Shown: piece after piece, positions 1 through 5,524 of the stretch
Layout: each line of letters starts with the position of its first letter
How positions within the stretch are numbered: the first letter of the stretch is position 1
Source of the DNA: Planctomycetota bacterium
GTDB lineage: Bacteria; Planctomycetota; Phycisphaerae; UBA1845
Reading direction: 5' to 3'
DNA length: 13,180 bases
NCBI GenBank assembly: GCA_024277835.1
Contig: JAJRUK010000069.1
Span: 1-13,180 of the forward strand
Made by a program: the position numbers and the translations under genes
The notes under the pieces: model-generated
Databases searched by the model: none
The model's input: only the letters and a program-made list of their open reading frames with translations
What the model was told of the DNA's origin: nothing

Positions 1-100
1 CAAGGATCGAATCGTCGGCAGACAGAATTTTTCGGACAGAGATCTTCTCCGCCTCGTAAGGCCAGTCGCGCAATGTCGCATGCAGGTCAACGTAAGACAT
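1..100 (-). CDS. Hypothetical protein, N-terminal fragment (runs off left edge)
   Basis: An open frame starts at an ATG on the minus strand (98-100) and runs off the left edge after 33 codons. The protein begins MSYVDLHATLRDWPYEAEK and continues through ISVRKILSADD. A purine-rich GAGGGGG lies about ten bases upstream of the start and could serve as the ribosome binding site. The DWPYE...ISVRKI pattern resembles the N-terminus of a hypothetical protein family I associate with planctomycetes, some members of which carry UVR motifs or TPR repeats. That link is from memory and no domain is visible in this fragment. Upstream on the minus strand, at 123-140, a GCACCC/GGGTGC inverted repeat would form a small hairpin in the leader. 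Function cannot be assigned. Confidence 0.55.
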   Translation of the reverse strand, partial: MSYVDLHATLRDWPYEAEKISVRKILSADDSIL

Positions 101-299
101 GTGTACCGTCCCCCTCACAATCGCACCCCCAATAGGGTGCAGCCTCTTCCCCCCACCTCCTAGTGGTCTGCATGGAGTGTACGATTCGCGAGTCAAGTCG
201 CGGTGGGCAAAAACTGCGGCGCTTGTGGGGTTATTGGGACGACCGCGCCTATCGTTGGGATGCAGGATGTATGATCGGACGTCGCACGTAAACGCGCTT
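101..299. other. Intergenic region without a recognised gene
   Basis: This stretch lies between the start of the left-edge minus-strand gene and the 118-bp repeat. It holds the leader of the left-edge gene, including a six-bp stem at 123-128/135-140. I see no convincing promoter with correct spacing and no credible coding frame. The small frames here have no recognisable protein features. Confidence 0.5.
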
Positions 300-417
300 G
301 CAGCCTGTTGAACAACGAAGCCTCTGAATGACGCACCGGTACAAACCGGTGCAGGGAGTTGAAACAGGAGACAACACACCGGTTAAAAACCGGTGCCACA
401 CTTCTTCAACAGCCTGC
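300..417. repeat. 118-bp palindromic repeat with inverted ends (MITE/REP-like)
   Basis: The ends are inverted copies: GCAGCCTGTTGAA at 300-312 and, on the other strand, GCAGGCTGTTGAA at 405-417, matching at 12 of 13 positions. Inside are two near-identical hairpins: GCACCGGT-ACAA-ACCGGTGC at 333-352, and CACCGGTT-AAA-AACCGGTG at 377-395. No transposase is present. The layout suggests a non-autonomous mobile element or a dispersed extragenic palindromic repeat. Similar CTGTTGAA/CACCGG sequences are, to my recollection, scattered through planctomycete genomes. The final base overlaps the methyltransferase stop codon, so the element abuts that gene's 3' end and its hairpins could stabilise or terminate that transcript. 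No clear target-site duplication is visible. Confidence 0.6.
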
Positions 418-1142
418 TAGGCGATGCCTACTGTTGTACAAAGGGGAAAGAGGAGGCTTGATTTTCGGCGTCGAATGTTGGTTAGCCCTGCCGTTTCAAA
501 CAATCCGTGAATCTCGGACCATGGAGCGTGATGAATATCACGTTCAATCGCACCGATCACGACGTCGAAAACCGCCCACCCGATGGCGTTGTCGCGAAAC
601 CCGTCCACAAGCACAAGCACGCCGCCGGGCCGCAAGACGCGGCGCATCTCGCAAACGACAGCCTGCTGGTCCGGGTAATGGTGAAACGAATTGGCGCAGG
701 TGACAACGTCGAAACTCGCGTCCGAGAATGGCAGATGTTCGCTATCGCCGGCGATGGCAGCTCCGCGCTGACCGTCGAAGTTGTTCTTGCGGGATGCTTC
801 GGCACACATCGCGGGGGAAAAGTCCAGTCCGGTAACGGTGGCGGGCCAATCGGAGCGAAGGATCAAGCTGGCCAGCGTGCCCGTCCCACACCCGATATCG
901 AGCGCATCAAAAGGAATGGGGTGCTCTTTCCGCCAGATGGCGATTTCCTGCATCATCGAAAGATACGCAGGTCCGAAAAGGAAGAAGTTCAGGAGAGACC
1001 GATCATACTGACCCGCCCACTGATCAAACTCAGACCGAGCGCGACTCTTGAACCGACCAGCGCGCGCGCAGCCAGACTCCAAGCTGTCACGGTTAGGTCC
1101 GGGTGCAGACCGATCGTCCGATTTGGGTGCCAAGCTCTCCAA
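417..1142 (-). CDS. Class I SAM-dependent methyltransferase (Methyltransf_11/UbiE-like)
   Basis: This 241-residue protein should transfer a methyl group from S-adenosylmethionine; the acceptor is unknown. The SAM-binding glycine-rich motif LDIGCGTG is at residues 81-88. The acidic residue after strand 2 (GLDFSP) is near 105-110, the GDSEHLPFSDASFDVV segment is at 132-147, and the post-motif LRPGG is at 170-174. Together these are typical of the Methyltransf_11 domain. Residues 1-40 look like a variable extension. The start is a TTG at 1140-1142; a strong GGAGG (1150-1154 on the complement) lies seven bases upstream and no good ATG is available before the domain, so I accept TTG. The gene lies 84 bases downstream of the FlgM-like gene on the same strand and may be co-transcribed. 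Its stop codon touches the inverted repeat at 300-417. Substrates such as quinones, lipids or small metabolites cannot be distinguished from sequence alone. Confidence 0.85.
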   Translation of the reverse strand: MESLAPKSDDRSAPGPNRDSLESGCARAGRFKSRARSEFDQWAGQYDRSLLNFFLFGPAYLSMMQEIAIWRKEHPIPFDALDIGCGTGTLASLILRSDWPATVTGLDFSPAMCAEASRKNNFDGQRGAAIAGDSEHLPFSDASFDVVTCANSFHHYPDQQAVVCEMRRVLRPGGVLVLVDGFRDNAIGWAVFDVVIGAIERDIHHAPWSEIHGLFETAGLTNIRRRKSSLLFPLCTTVGIA

Positions 1143-1147
1143 CGCGA

Positions 1148-1154
1148 TTCCTCC
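1148..1154 (-). promoter_or_regulatory. Strong Shine-Dalgarno deciding a TTG start
   Basis: On the minus strand GGAGGAA is followed closely by TTG. The GGAGG core ends seven bases before the TTG at 1142. This near-perfect ribosome binding site is the main reason for choosing the TTG start of the methyltransferase. Confidence 0.7.
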
Positions 1155-1226
1155 GACGACGAGTATACAGCATCACGCGCAGTGATGAACTCTACGTCGG
1201 GCGTTAGCGCGAGGTTCGAGCAAACG

Positions 1227-1508
1227 TTAGCCCAAAACGTCAAGCAGGCGGTCGATCGTTCCGCGGAGGCGCTCGGGGGTTTCGTAGTCCCCTCGGGCGA
1301 TCTCATCGCGGACCGCGCGAACACGGGCGAGACGGAAGGTCGATTGCTCGGTTGCTTCTGCAAGGGCACGTCCGAAATCTGAGAATTCGACTGTGTCCTC
1401 AATGGGGGCGGCGGATTGGGAATCGGATCCCGGGGTGACCGCCCGCTGAGAAGCGCCCGCGTACGAAAGCGGAGAGAACCCGCCTATGCTATTGATGATC
1501 TCACTCAT
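1227..1508 (-). CDS. flgM: FlgM-like anti-sigma-28 factor
   Basis: This 93-residue protein has a low-complexity N-terminal half (Ser/Ala/Gly rich, MSEIINSIGGFSPLSY...). Its C-terminal helical segment matches the FlgM pattern: residues 59-92 contain RLARVRAVRDEIARGDYETP followed by RLRGTIDRLLDVL. FlgM binds and inhibits the flagellar sigma factor FliA (sigma-28) until hook assembly is complete, and is then exported. The ATG at 1506-1508 is preceded by AGGA eight bases upstream, so I prefer it to a longer frame that adds 72 Arg-rich, unconserved-looking residues. Length fits the family (about 90-110). The methyltransferase lies 84 bases downstream on the same strand. No other flagellar gene is in the window, so the assignment rests on the C-terminal motif. 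An alternative is a FlgM-domain protein with another sigma-factor partner. Confidence 0.7.
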   Translation of the reverse strand: MSEIINSIGGFSPLSYAGASQRAVTPGSDSQSAAPIEDTVEFSDFGRALAEATEQSTFRLARVRAVRDEIARGDYETPERLRGTIDRLLDVLG

Positions 1509-1943
1509 TTGCCACGTCCTACGAGCGAAGTCACCGCTCCCATCCTCCGGACGGGAGAGTTCCTTATTCTGCTTCAACCCCAAACACGTTTGCCTGTCCG
1601 CCAGCCGACTTCGCACAACCCGACTCAGCCGCTGATGCCCCTGCACCCTCCGCCACGCATTCGTCCTGAACCACGCGGAGGAGAAACGACTTTGCCTGTG
1701 TTGCGAGAAGCCTATCCAAGGCAACTCATTAGCGGACCAACCACCGTTATCAATATCGTCCGCCCCTTTTCACGTTCTTGAAGAAAACTCGTCTGTGGTA
1801 GGTTTTTGCCACACTGACGTACAAGATGTTGCAACTGCGGGAAGGGGGCAGGGCTACATGTGGGCCGGTGGACCCGCCCAGACCCGCCGCGTGACCCAGT
1901 CGCGCCGAGCTACCCGCCATGCGCCGGTCGCCTCGCCGACGCA
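1509..1943. other. Intergenic region, 435 bp, no gene recognised
   Basis: This lies upstream of the FlgM-like gene and downstream of the degenerate receiver gene, both on the minus strand. It should contain the promoter of the FlgM-like gene, but I found no well-spaced sigma-70, sigma-54 or sigma-28 match. A near-palindrome TGGGC-C-GGT-GG-ACC-C-GCCCA sits at 1861-1880, where it could form a hairpin or be a protein-binding site. Open frames on both strands here are short, Arg/Pro-rich and without recognisable features, so I treat them as non-coding. Confidence 0.5.
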
Positions 1944-1973
1944 GCCGCCCGTGTTTACAGTCCTGACGGGGCG
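1944..1973 (-). terminator. Possible terminator hairpin after degenerate receiver gene
   Basis: CCGCCCGT (1944-1951) pairs with ACGGGGCGG (1965-1973), giving an eight-bp GC-rich stem with one bulged G and a 13-base loop. It lies two bases downstream of the stop codon of the minus-strand gene ending at 1976. No T-tract follows on the minus strand, so it is not a canonical intrinsic terminator. It may instead be a 3'-end stabilising hairpin. Confidence 0.35.
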
Positions 1974-1975
1974 GT

Positions 1976-2362
1976 TCAGTGGTTGTTTTTAGTCCCACAA
2001 CCCTCTTTTAGGGCGGACCACAGCAGATCGGCGAGGATGTCAAGCTGAAAGGGCTTTTCGATCGGGACAAAGTTGGGGACAACATCGGCCCCTGATGTGG
2101 CGGCGACCATCTGGACAGCCACGATGGCCAGGTTGGTCTGGCGAATTCTCACGAAGAGGGTCTCCGCGTCGGATGCCAAGTCGTCGGAGGCGACAATCGC
2201 ATCGAGATGCTCTGCGTGGACAGTGTGGTCCAGCTCTTCGAGAGACCCAATCGCGAAAACGGTGAAAAACCGCCCCAGGTAGGTCGTCAGCGACCACCGA
2301 AGCAATGGATCGGCCTCCATCACTAGGACGATCGGTCTTCGCTGCCCAACTCCCTCATCCAT
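1976..2362 (-). CDS. Stand-alone degenerate response-regulator receiver (pseudo-receiver)
   Basis: This 128-residue protein is a lone receiver fold of normal length with no output domain. Its first strand and helix, IVLVMEADPLLRWSL (residues 12-26), align with LIVEDEKLIRWSL of the neighbouring NtrC-type regulator, suggesting common ancestry. Key residues differ. The second acidic residue of the first-strand pair is Ala. The phospho-acceptor position in DAIVASDDLASD reads Ser, flanked by Asp on its C-terminal side. The switch Thr/Ser is Val in VAVQMVAATS. Only the KPF lysine is retained. It therefore probably cannot be phosphorylated in the standard way, and may act by binding a kinase or regulator. 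I chose the ATG at 2360-2362: it has GGGTGA upstream and excludes 62 residues without receiver similarity, which also cover the sigma-54 promoter. The gene is divergent from the globin kinase operon and is preceded by its own sigma-54 element. An alternative is that the adjacent Asp accepts phosphate. Confidence 0.75.
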   Translation of the reverse strand: MDEGVGQRRPIVLVMEADPLLRWSLTTYLGRFFTVFAIGSLEELDHTVHAEHLDAIVASDDLASDAETLFVRIRQTNLAIVAVQMVAATSGADVVPNFVPIEKPFQLDILADLLWSALKEGCGTKNNH

Positions 2363-2417
2363 CGACGCGTCACCCAAAGTTAGACTTGCCCCTGATCGTA
2401 TCACCGCTGCGATTGGG

Positions 2418-2432
2418 GCAGATTCTGTGCCA
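2418..2432 (-). promoter_or_regulatory. Sigma-54 (-24/-12) promoter for the pseudo-receiver gene
   Basis: On the minus strand the sequence is TGGCACAGAATCTGC. It matches the consensus TGGCAC-N5-TTGC with GG and GC at the required spacing and one mismatch in the -12 element. The predicted start of transcription is near 2406, giving a leader of about 44 bases to the ATG at 2362. The promoter should need an AAA+ activator; one is encoded next door at 3761-5125. Confidence 0.65.
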
Positions 2433-2435
2433 CTT

Positions 2436-2463
2436 TCAGCGAGAAGGAGATCCGGAACGCTGA
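2436..2463. promoter_or_regulatory. Candidate activator-binding dyad between two sigma-54 promoters
   Basis: TCAGCG (2436-2441) and CGCTGA (2458-2463) form a perfect six-bp inverted repeat with a 16-base spacer. It lies almost centrally in the 42 bases separating the two outward-facing -24 elements. Dimeric activators with Fis-type helix-turn-helix domains bind such dyads, so this may be the operator for the regulator encoded at 3761-5125. It is closer to the promoters than typical enhancer sites; a six-bp dyad can also arise by chance. Confidence 0.35.
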
Positions 2464-2474
2464 TGTCGATTCGC

Positions 2475-2489
2475 TGGCACTTGGTTGGC
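2475..2489 (+). promoter_or_regulatory. Sigma-54 (-24/-12) promoter for the globin-kinase operon
   Basis: The plus-strand sequence TGGCACTTGGTTGGC matches TGGCAC-N5-TTGC with correct GG-to-GC spacing and one mismatch (TGGC in place of TTGC). Predicted transcription begins near 2501, about 49 bases before the kinase ATG. The -24 box also forms one arm of a perfect inverted repeat, CTGGCAC (2474-2480) and GTGCCAG (2500-2506), whose second arm covers the predicted start site. Confidence 0.6.
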
Positions 2490-2549
2490 GGAACATGATG
2501 TGCCAGACTGTAAGGCGGTATCGGTTCGGAAACCCTGTACAATGGCACA

Positions 2550-3755
2550 ATGACCCCAGCAGCTTTTGAACAACTAAAGCGCTATCTCGAATTCGGCAAT
2601 GCGGACGCGGAGAACATCCGGTCGCTCGCCGGGGAAGCGCGGGCGCTCATTCCCAACGTGGTAGAGCAATTCTACGGACATATCCTTGCAGATCCGGAGA
2701 CACTCCGGATCTTCACCGGCGGAGAGGAACAAATCGATCGTCAGCGAAGAGTGATGCGCGGTTGGTTGGAAGATGTCTTTGCAGGAGACTACGGTCCGGA
2801 GTATGTCAAAAAGCGAACTGAGATAGGACACGCGCACGTTCGCGTCGGGTTACCGCAGCATTACATGTTCACGTCGATGGAAGTGGTTTGGCGCGGTTTT
2901 TTTGTTGGACTGATCGGGGATTCGACAAGCGCGACGCGACGTCGAGAGCTTTCGTCGCTGCACGCGCTCTTGATGCTCGATCTTGCGATCATGCTGGCGA
3001 GTTATCAGGACAGCTACACGGAACAGGTTCGCAAACGCGAGCGAAGCGCGGTCGAGGAGAAGCTAACGCGCGCGGAACATCTCGCTGAAATCGGGCAGTT
3101 GGCTGCTTCGCTTGCGCATGAGATCAAGAACCCACTCGCGGGAATCAGTGGCGCGATTCAGATTATTCAGGACGCAATGCGCGATGACGATCCACATCGA
3201 CCGATCATCTCCGAAGTGATTGGTCAGATTCACCGCCTCGATGCAACGGTCAAGGATCTCTTGCTCTATGCGCGTCCGATTCCGCCAAAGGCTACGTCTT
3301 TCCCGCTCGCCAACGTCGCTGCTCGCGTGCTGAGCGTACTGCGCGAAGAACCGGCGATGTTGCGCATCCGAACAGAGTTTGATCCCGGACCGGTGGGTGC
3401 GACGATCCATGCGGACGAAGCACAAGTTGAGCACCTGTTGATGAACTTGATCCTCAACGCAGCCCAGGCATCTCCGGCGGGGGAAATCGTACGGGTTCGC
3501 ATTCAGGAAAATGGTAGCGGGTCGCTGCGTTTCGTGGTTAAGGACAACGGTGTCGGAATGCCTCCCGAAGTTCGCGATCGAGCGTTTGAAGCCTTTTATA
3601 CGACCAAAGCGAAGGGCACGGGACTTGGCCTATCCATCTGCCGCAAGATTGTCGACGCACACAATGGCACGATTTCTCTGGACAGCGAGCGCGGTGGCGG
3701 TACAACGGTGATGGTTGATTTACCCCGTAACAAGAGCAACAACAGTTTCGAGTAA
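2550..3755 (+). CDS. Globin-coupled sensor histidine kinase (NtrB-like catalytic half)
   Basis: This 401-residue soluble kinase has no membrane segment. Residues 1-155 are a sensor-globin (protoglobin-type) domain. RTEIGHAHVRVGLPQHYM carries the likely proximal heme ligand His96, and VEQFYGHIL carries Tyr42, the usual distal oxygen-contacting Tyr. Their 54-residue separation equals that of Tyr45/His99 in the Anaeromyxobacter globin kinase AfGcHK, as I recall it. A short charged helical linker (155-180) leads to the H-box SLAHEIKNPLAG with phospho-acceptor His190. The N-box is near 296-308 (LLMNLILNAAQAS), the G1 box near 331-338 (KDNGVGMP), the F-box near 346-351 and the G2 box GTGLGLS near 356-362. 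It should bind heme and alter autophosphorylation with oxygen, other gas ligands or heme redox state. It lies five bases before the NtrC-type gene, its likely partner. The Shine-Dalgarno is weak, and a four-codon ATGGCACAATGA overlaps the start. Confidence 0.92.
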   Translation: MTPAAFEQLKRYLEFGNADAENIRSLAGEARALIPNVVEQFYGHILADPETLRIFTGGEEQIDRQRRVMRGWLEDVFAGDYGPEYVKKRTEIGHAHVRVGLPQHYMFTSMEVVWRGFFVGLIGDSTSATRRRELSSLHALLMLDLAIMLASYQDSYTEQVRKRERSAVEEKLTRAEHLAEIGQLAASLAHEIKNPLAGISGAIQIIQDAMRDDDPHRPIISEVIGQIHRLDATVKDLLLYARPIPPKATSFPLANVAARVLSVLREEPAMLRIRTEFDPGPVGATIHADEAQVEHLLMNLILNAAQASPAGEIVRVRIQENGSGSLRFVVKDNGVGMPPEVRDRAFEAFYTTKAKGTGLGLSICRKIVDAHNGTISLDSERGGGTTVMVDLPRNKSNNSFE

Positions 3756-3760
3756 ATGAT

Positions 3761-5125
3761 ATGACCGTACGTGTATTGATCGTCGAAGATGAGAAGTTGA
3801 TCCGCTGGTCGCTTCGCCAGAAGTTCGAAGCCCGCGGTTTTGACGTGACCGACGTCGAGAATGCGACGGAGGCGCGCGAGGCAATCAGCGCCGGTGTGTA
3901 TGATCTGGTCATGCTGGACTACAAGCTTCCTGATGGGACGGGGCTGGATGTACTTCGTGACATCCGAAAAATCGATGATGACGTCGTGGTCATTATGATG
4001 ACCGCGTATTCGAGCATCGAGAGCGCGGTCGATGCGATGAAGCTCGGCGCATACGACTACGTCACCAAACCCTTTGACATGGACCACGTGCTTCGTACGG
4101 CAGACAAAGCGCTAGAGACGACAAAGCTGCGGCGAGAGGTTCGTGAGCTTCGAAAACAGGTCCACCACGACTACGCCGTGGGAAAAATCATCGGTGAAGA
4201 CAAGTGCATGAAGGAGCTATTCGACGTGATCGATCGCGTCGCGAAAAGCGCCGCCTCCACAGTGATGTTGAGGGGTGGCTCAGGAACGGGCAAAGATTTG
4301 ATTGCTCGCGTGATTCATTACAACTCTGAACGCGCTCCGCGACCCTTTACCAATATCACTTGCACCGCGCTTTCCGAAACACTGCTGGAGAGCGAGCTGT
4401 TTGGTCATGAAAAAGGGGCATTTACTGACGCCCGAACGACAAAAAAGGGCTTGTTCGAGCTTGCCGACGGAGGGACGATCTTCCTTGACGAAGTGGGCGA
4501 CATGCCAATCGGACTGCAGGCAAAATTGCTTCGTTTTCTCGAAGAAAAGACGTTTCGACGCGTTGGGGGGACCAAGGAAATCACGGTCGATGTTCGCGTG
4601 ATCTCTGCCACCAACCGCGACATTGAAAAAGCGATCGCGGATGGGTCTTTTCGAAGCGACCTGATGTACCGATTGAATGTGATCCCGATCTATCTCCCCG
4701 CGCTCCATGAGCGAGGCAATGACGTGCGACTGCTGGCGAATCACTTTGTCTCGGAGTTTTCAAAAGAGTTTCGCAAGTCGATCGTGACCATCGGCGACGA
4801 CGCGTATGAAAAACTCATGGCGTATCATTGGCCTGGCAATGTTCGCGAGCTGCGCAATGTGCTAGAGCGGGCGGTACTCTTGAGTCTCAAGGACACGATT
4901 ACCGCAGAGGACATTGTCCTCGGCCCGCGCGCATCCAGTGCGCCGGAAGCGGGCGATGGACAGGTGTCGATCCCCGAGGACGGTCTAGACCTTCGCGAAC
5001 TTGAGGCGACGCTTCTCAAACAAGCGCTGGAACGAACGAACAACAACCAAAGTAAAGCGGCGAAGCTCTTGAACCTCTCGCGCGATGCGTTTCGCTATCG
5101 CCTCGAAAAACTCGGGCTGAATTGA
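3761..5125 (+). CDS. NtrC-family sigma-54-dependent response regulator
   Basis: This 454-residue activator has the three NtrC-class parts. The receiver (residues 3-118) carries the acidic pair E9/D10, phospho-acceptor D53 (VMLDYKLPDG), T81 and K103 (TKPF). The AAA+ domain (about 142-376) has Walker A GGSGTGKD (172-179), the sigma-54 contact loop GAFTDA (219-224), Walker B TIFLDEVGD (239-247) and the arginine-finger region FRSDLMYRLNV (297-307). A Fis-type helix-turn-helix is at about 424-452 (NNNQSKAAKLLNLSRDAFRYRLEKLG). When phosphorylated by the upstream kinase it should oligomerise, hydrolyse ATP and remodel sigma-54 holoenzyme to open promoters, plausibly including the two in the 2418-2489 region. 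The contact loop reads GAFTDA instead of GAFTGA; the essential Phe and Thr are kept. Walker A ends in Asp rather than the usual Glu. The start ATG is five bases after the kinase stop, indicating one operon. Confidence 0.95.
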   Translation: MTVRVLIVEDEKLIRWSLRQKFEARGFDVTDVENATEAREAISAGVYDLVMLDYKLPDGTGLDVLRDIRKIDDDVVVIMMTAYSSIESAVDAMKLGAYDYVTKPFDMDHVLRTADKALETTKLRREVRELRKQVHHDYAVGKIIGEDKCMKELFDVIDRVAKSAASTVMLRGGSGTGKDLIARVIHYNSERAPRPFTNITCTALSETLLESELFGHEKGAFTDARTTKKGLFELADGGTIFLDEVGDMPIGLQAKLLRFLEEKTFRRVGGTKEITVDVRVISATNRDIEKAIADGSFRSDLMYRLNVIPIYLPALHERGNDVRLLANHFVSEFSKEFRKSIVTIGDDAYEKLMAYHWPGNVRELRNVLERAVLLSLKDTITAEDIVLGPRASSAPEAGDGQVSIPEDGLDLRELEATLLKQALERTNNNQSKAAKLLNLSRDAFRYRLEKLGLN

Positions 5126-5165
5126 CTCGCTCGGGTCTGAGGTTTACCGAGAAAGACACTTCCGG

Positions 5166-5196
5166 CCCTCTGTAGCGAGGGGTATGCGGGCATACC
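5166..5196 (+). terminator. Tandem hairpins downstream of regulator operon
   Basis: CCCTC-TGTAGC-GAGGG (5166-5181) is followed at once by GGTATG-CGGG-CATACC (5181-5196). They lie 40 bases after the regulator stop. No T-tract follows, so factor-independent termination is doubtful; a role in mRNA 3'-end stability is equally possible. Confidence 0.35.
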
Positions 5197-5303
5197 GTGA
5201 TCTCCTCATGGCGATCAGAACCCCCACCGAATTAGCGATTCCAGTCGATGAACACCGTTTCTTACCCCATTGGCAGTGCCTACACAGTTTTTCAATATTT
5301 TTC

Positions 5304-5332
5304 TTGTGCCTGAGTGTCGTTGGGGGTAGATT
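5304..5332 (+). promoter_or_regulatory. Weak sigma-70-like promoter upstream of beta-helix gene
   Basis: TTGTGC (5304-5309) and TAGATT (5327-5332) are separated by 17 bases and preceded by an AT-rich stretch that could act as an UP element. The -35 box matches only three of six positions and the -10 box four of six. If real, it gives a leader of about 185 bases to the ATG at 5525. Confidence 0.3.
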
Positions 5333-5524
5333 GGATGCAGTCGATCGGTTGGGACCAAGTCAGGAACTTCGGCACCCCGGCCAATGAACGCGAGTTTTCA
5401 GCGCGAGATTGCCAGCTCTTCCAGCCCATCATCACGCGCTGAGGACGGTCAAATACAGTCGATCTGCTGAACGAGACACCACTCGCTCGCATGAAGCGAC
5501 GTAACCGAGACAGAGAGACCAACA

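Larger units (their letters stand above)
5126..5524. other. 399-bp intergenic region with hairpins and a weak promoter candidate
   Basis: Nothing here looks coding. Two adjoining hairpins follow the regulator stop codon: CCCTC/GAGGG (5166-5170/5177-5181) and GGTATG/CATACC (5181-5186/5191-5196). The second half is the leader of the beta-helix gene. It contains an AT-rich stretch at about 5287-5304, a weak sigma-70-like promoter at 5304-5332, and a long-range inverted repeat TCAGCGCG (5398-5405)/CGCGCTGA (5435-5442). Confidence 0.5.

Noticed and set aside
300..417. The paired CACCGGT hairpins as a CRISPR array
   Set aside because: There are only two units, each internally palindromic, with one short interval and terminal inverted ends. 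That fits a REP/MITE element, not repeats with unique spacers.
507..1382. 291-residue plus-strand open frame
   Set aside because: It is antisense to the methyltransferase and FlgM-like genes, which have clear family motifs. Its composition (Arg, Gly, Ala) is that of a shadow frame.
1227..1724. 165-residue version of the FlgM-like gene
   Set aside because: The added 72 residues are Arg-rich and unlike the family. The ATG at 1508 has a well-spaced AGGA.
1750..1998. Small open frames on both strands in the 1509-1975 gap
   Set aside because: No recognisable domain, no good ribosome binding site, and composition typical of chance frames in GC-rich DNA.
1976..2548. 190-residue version of the pseudo-receiver gene
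   Set aside because: The first 62 residues do not resemble a receiver and cover the divergent sigma-54 promoters. The ATG at 2362 has a GGGTGA ribosome-binding sequence.
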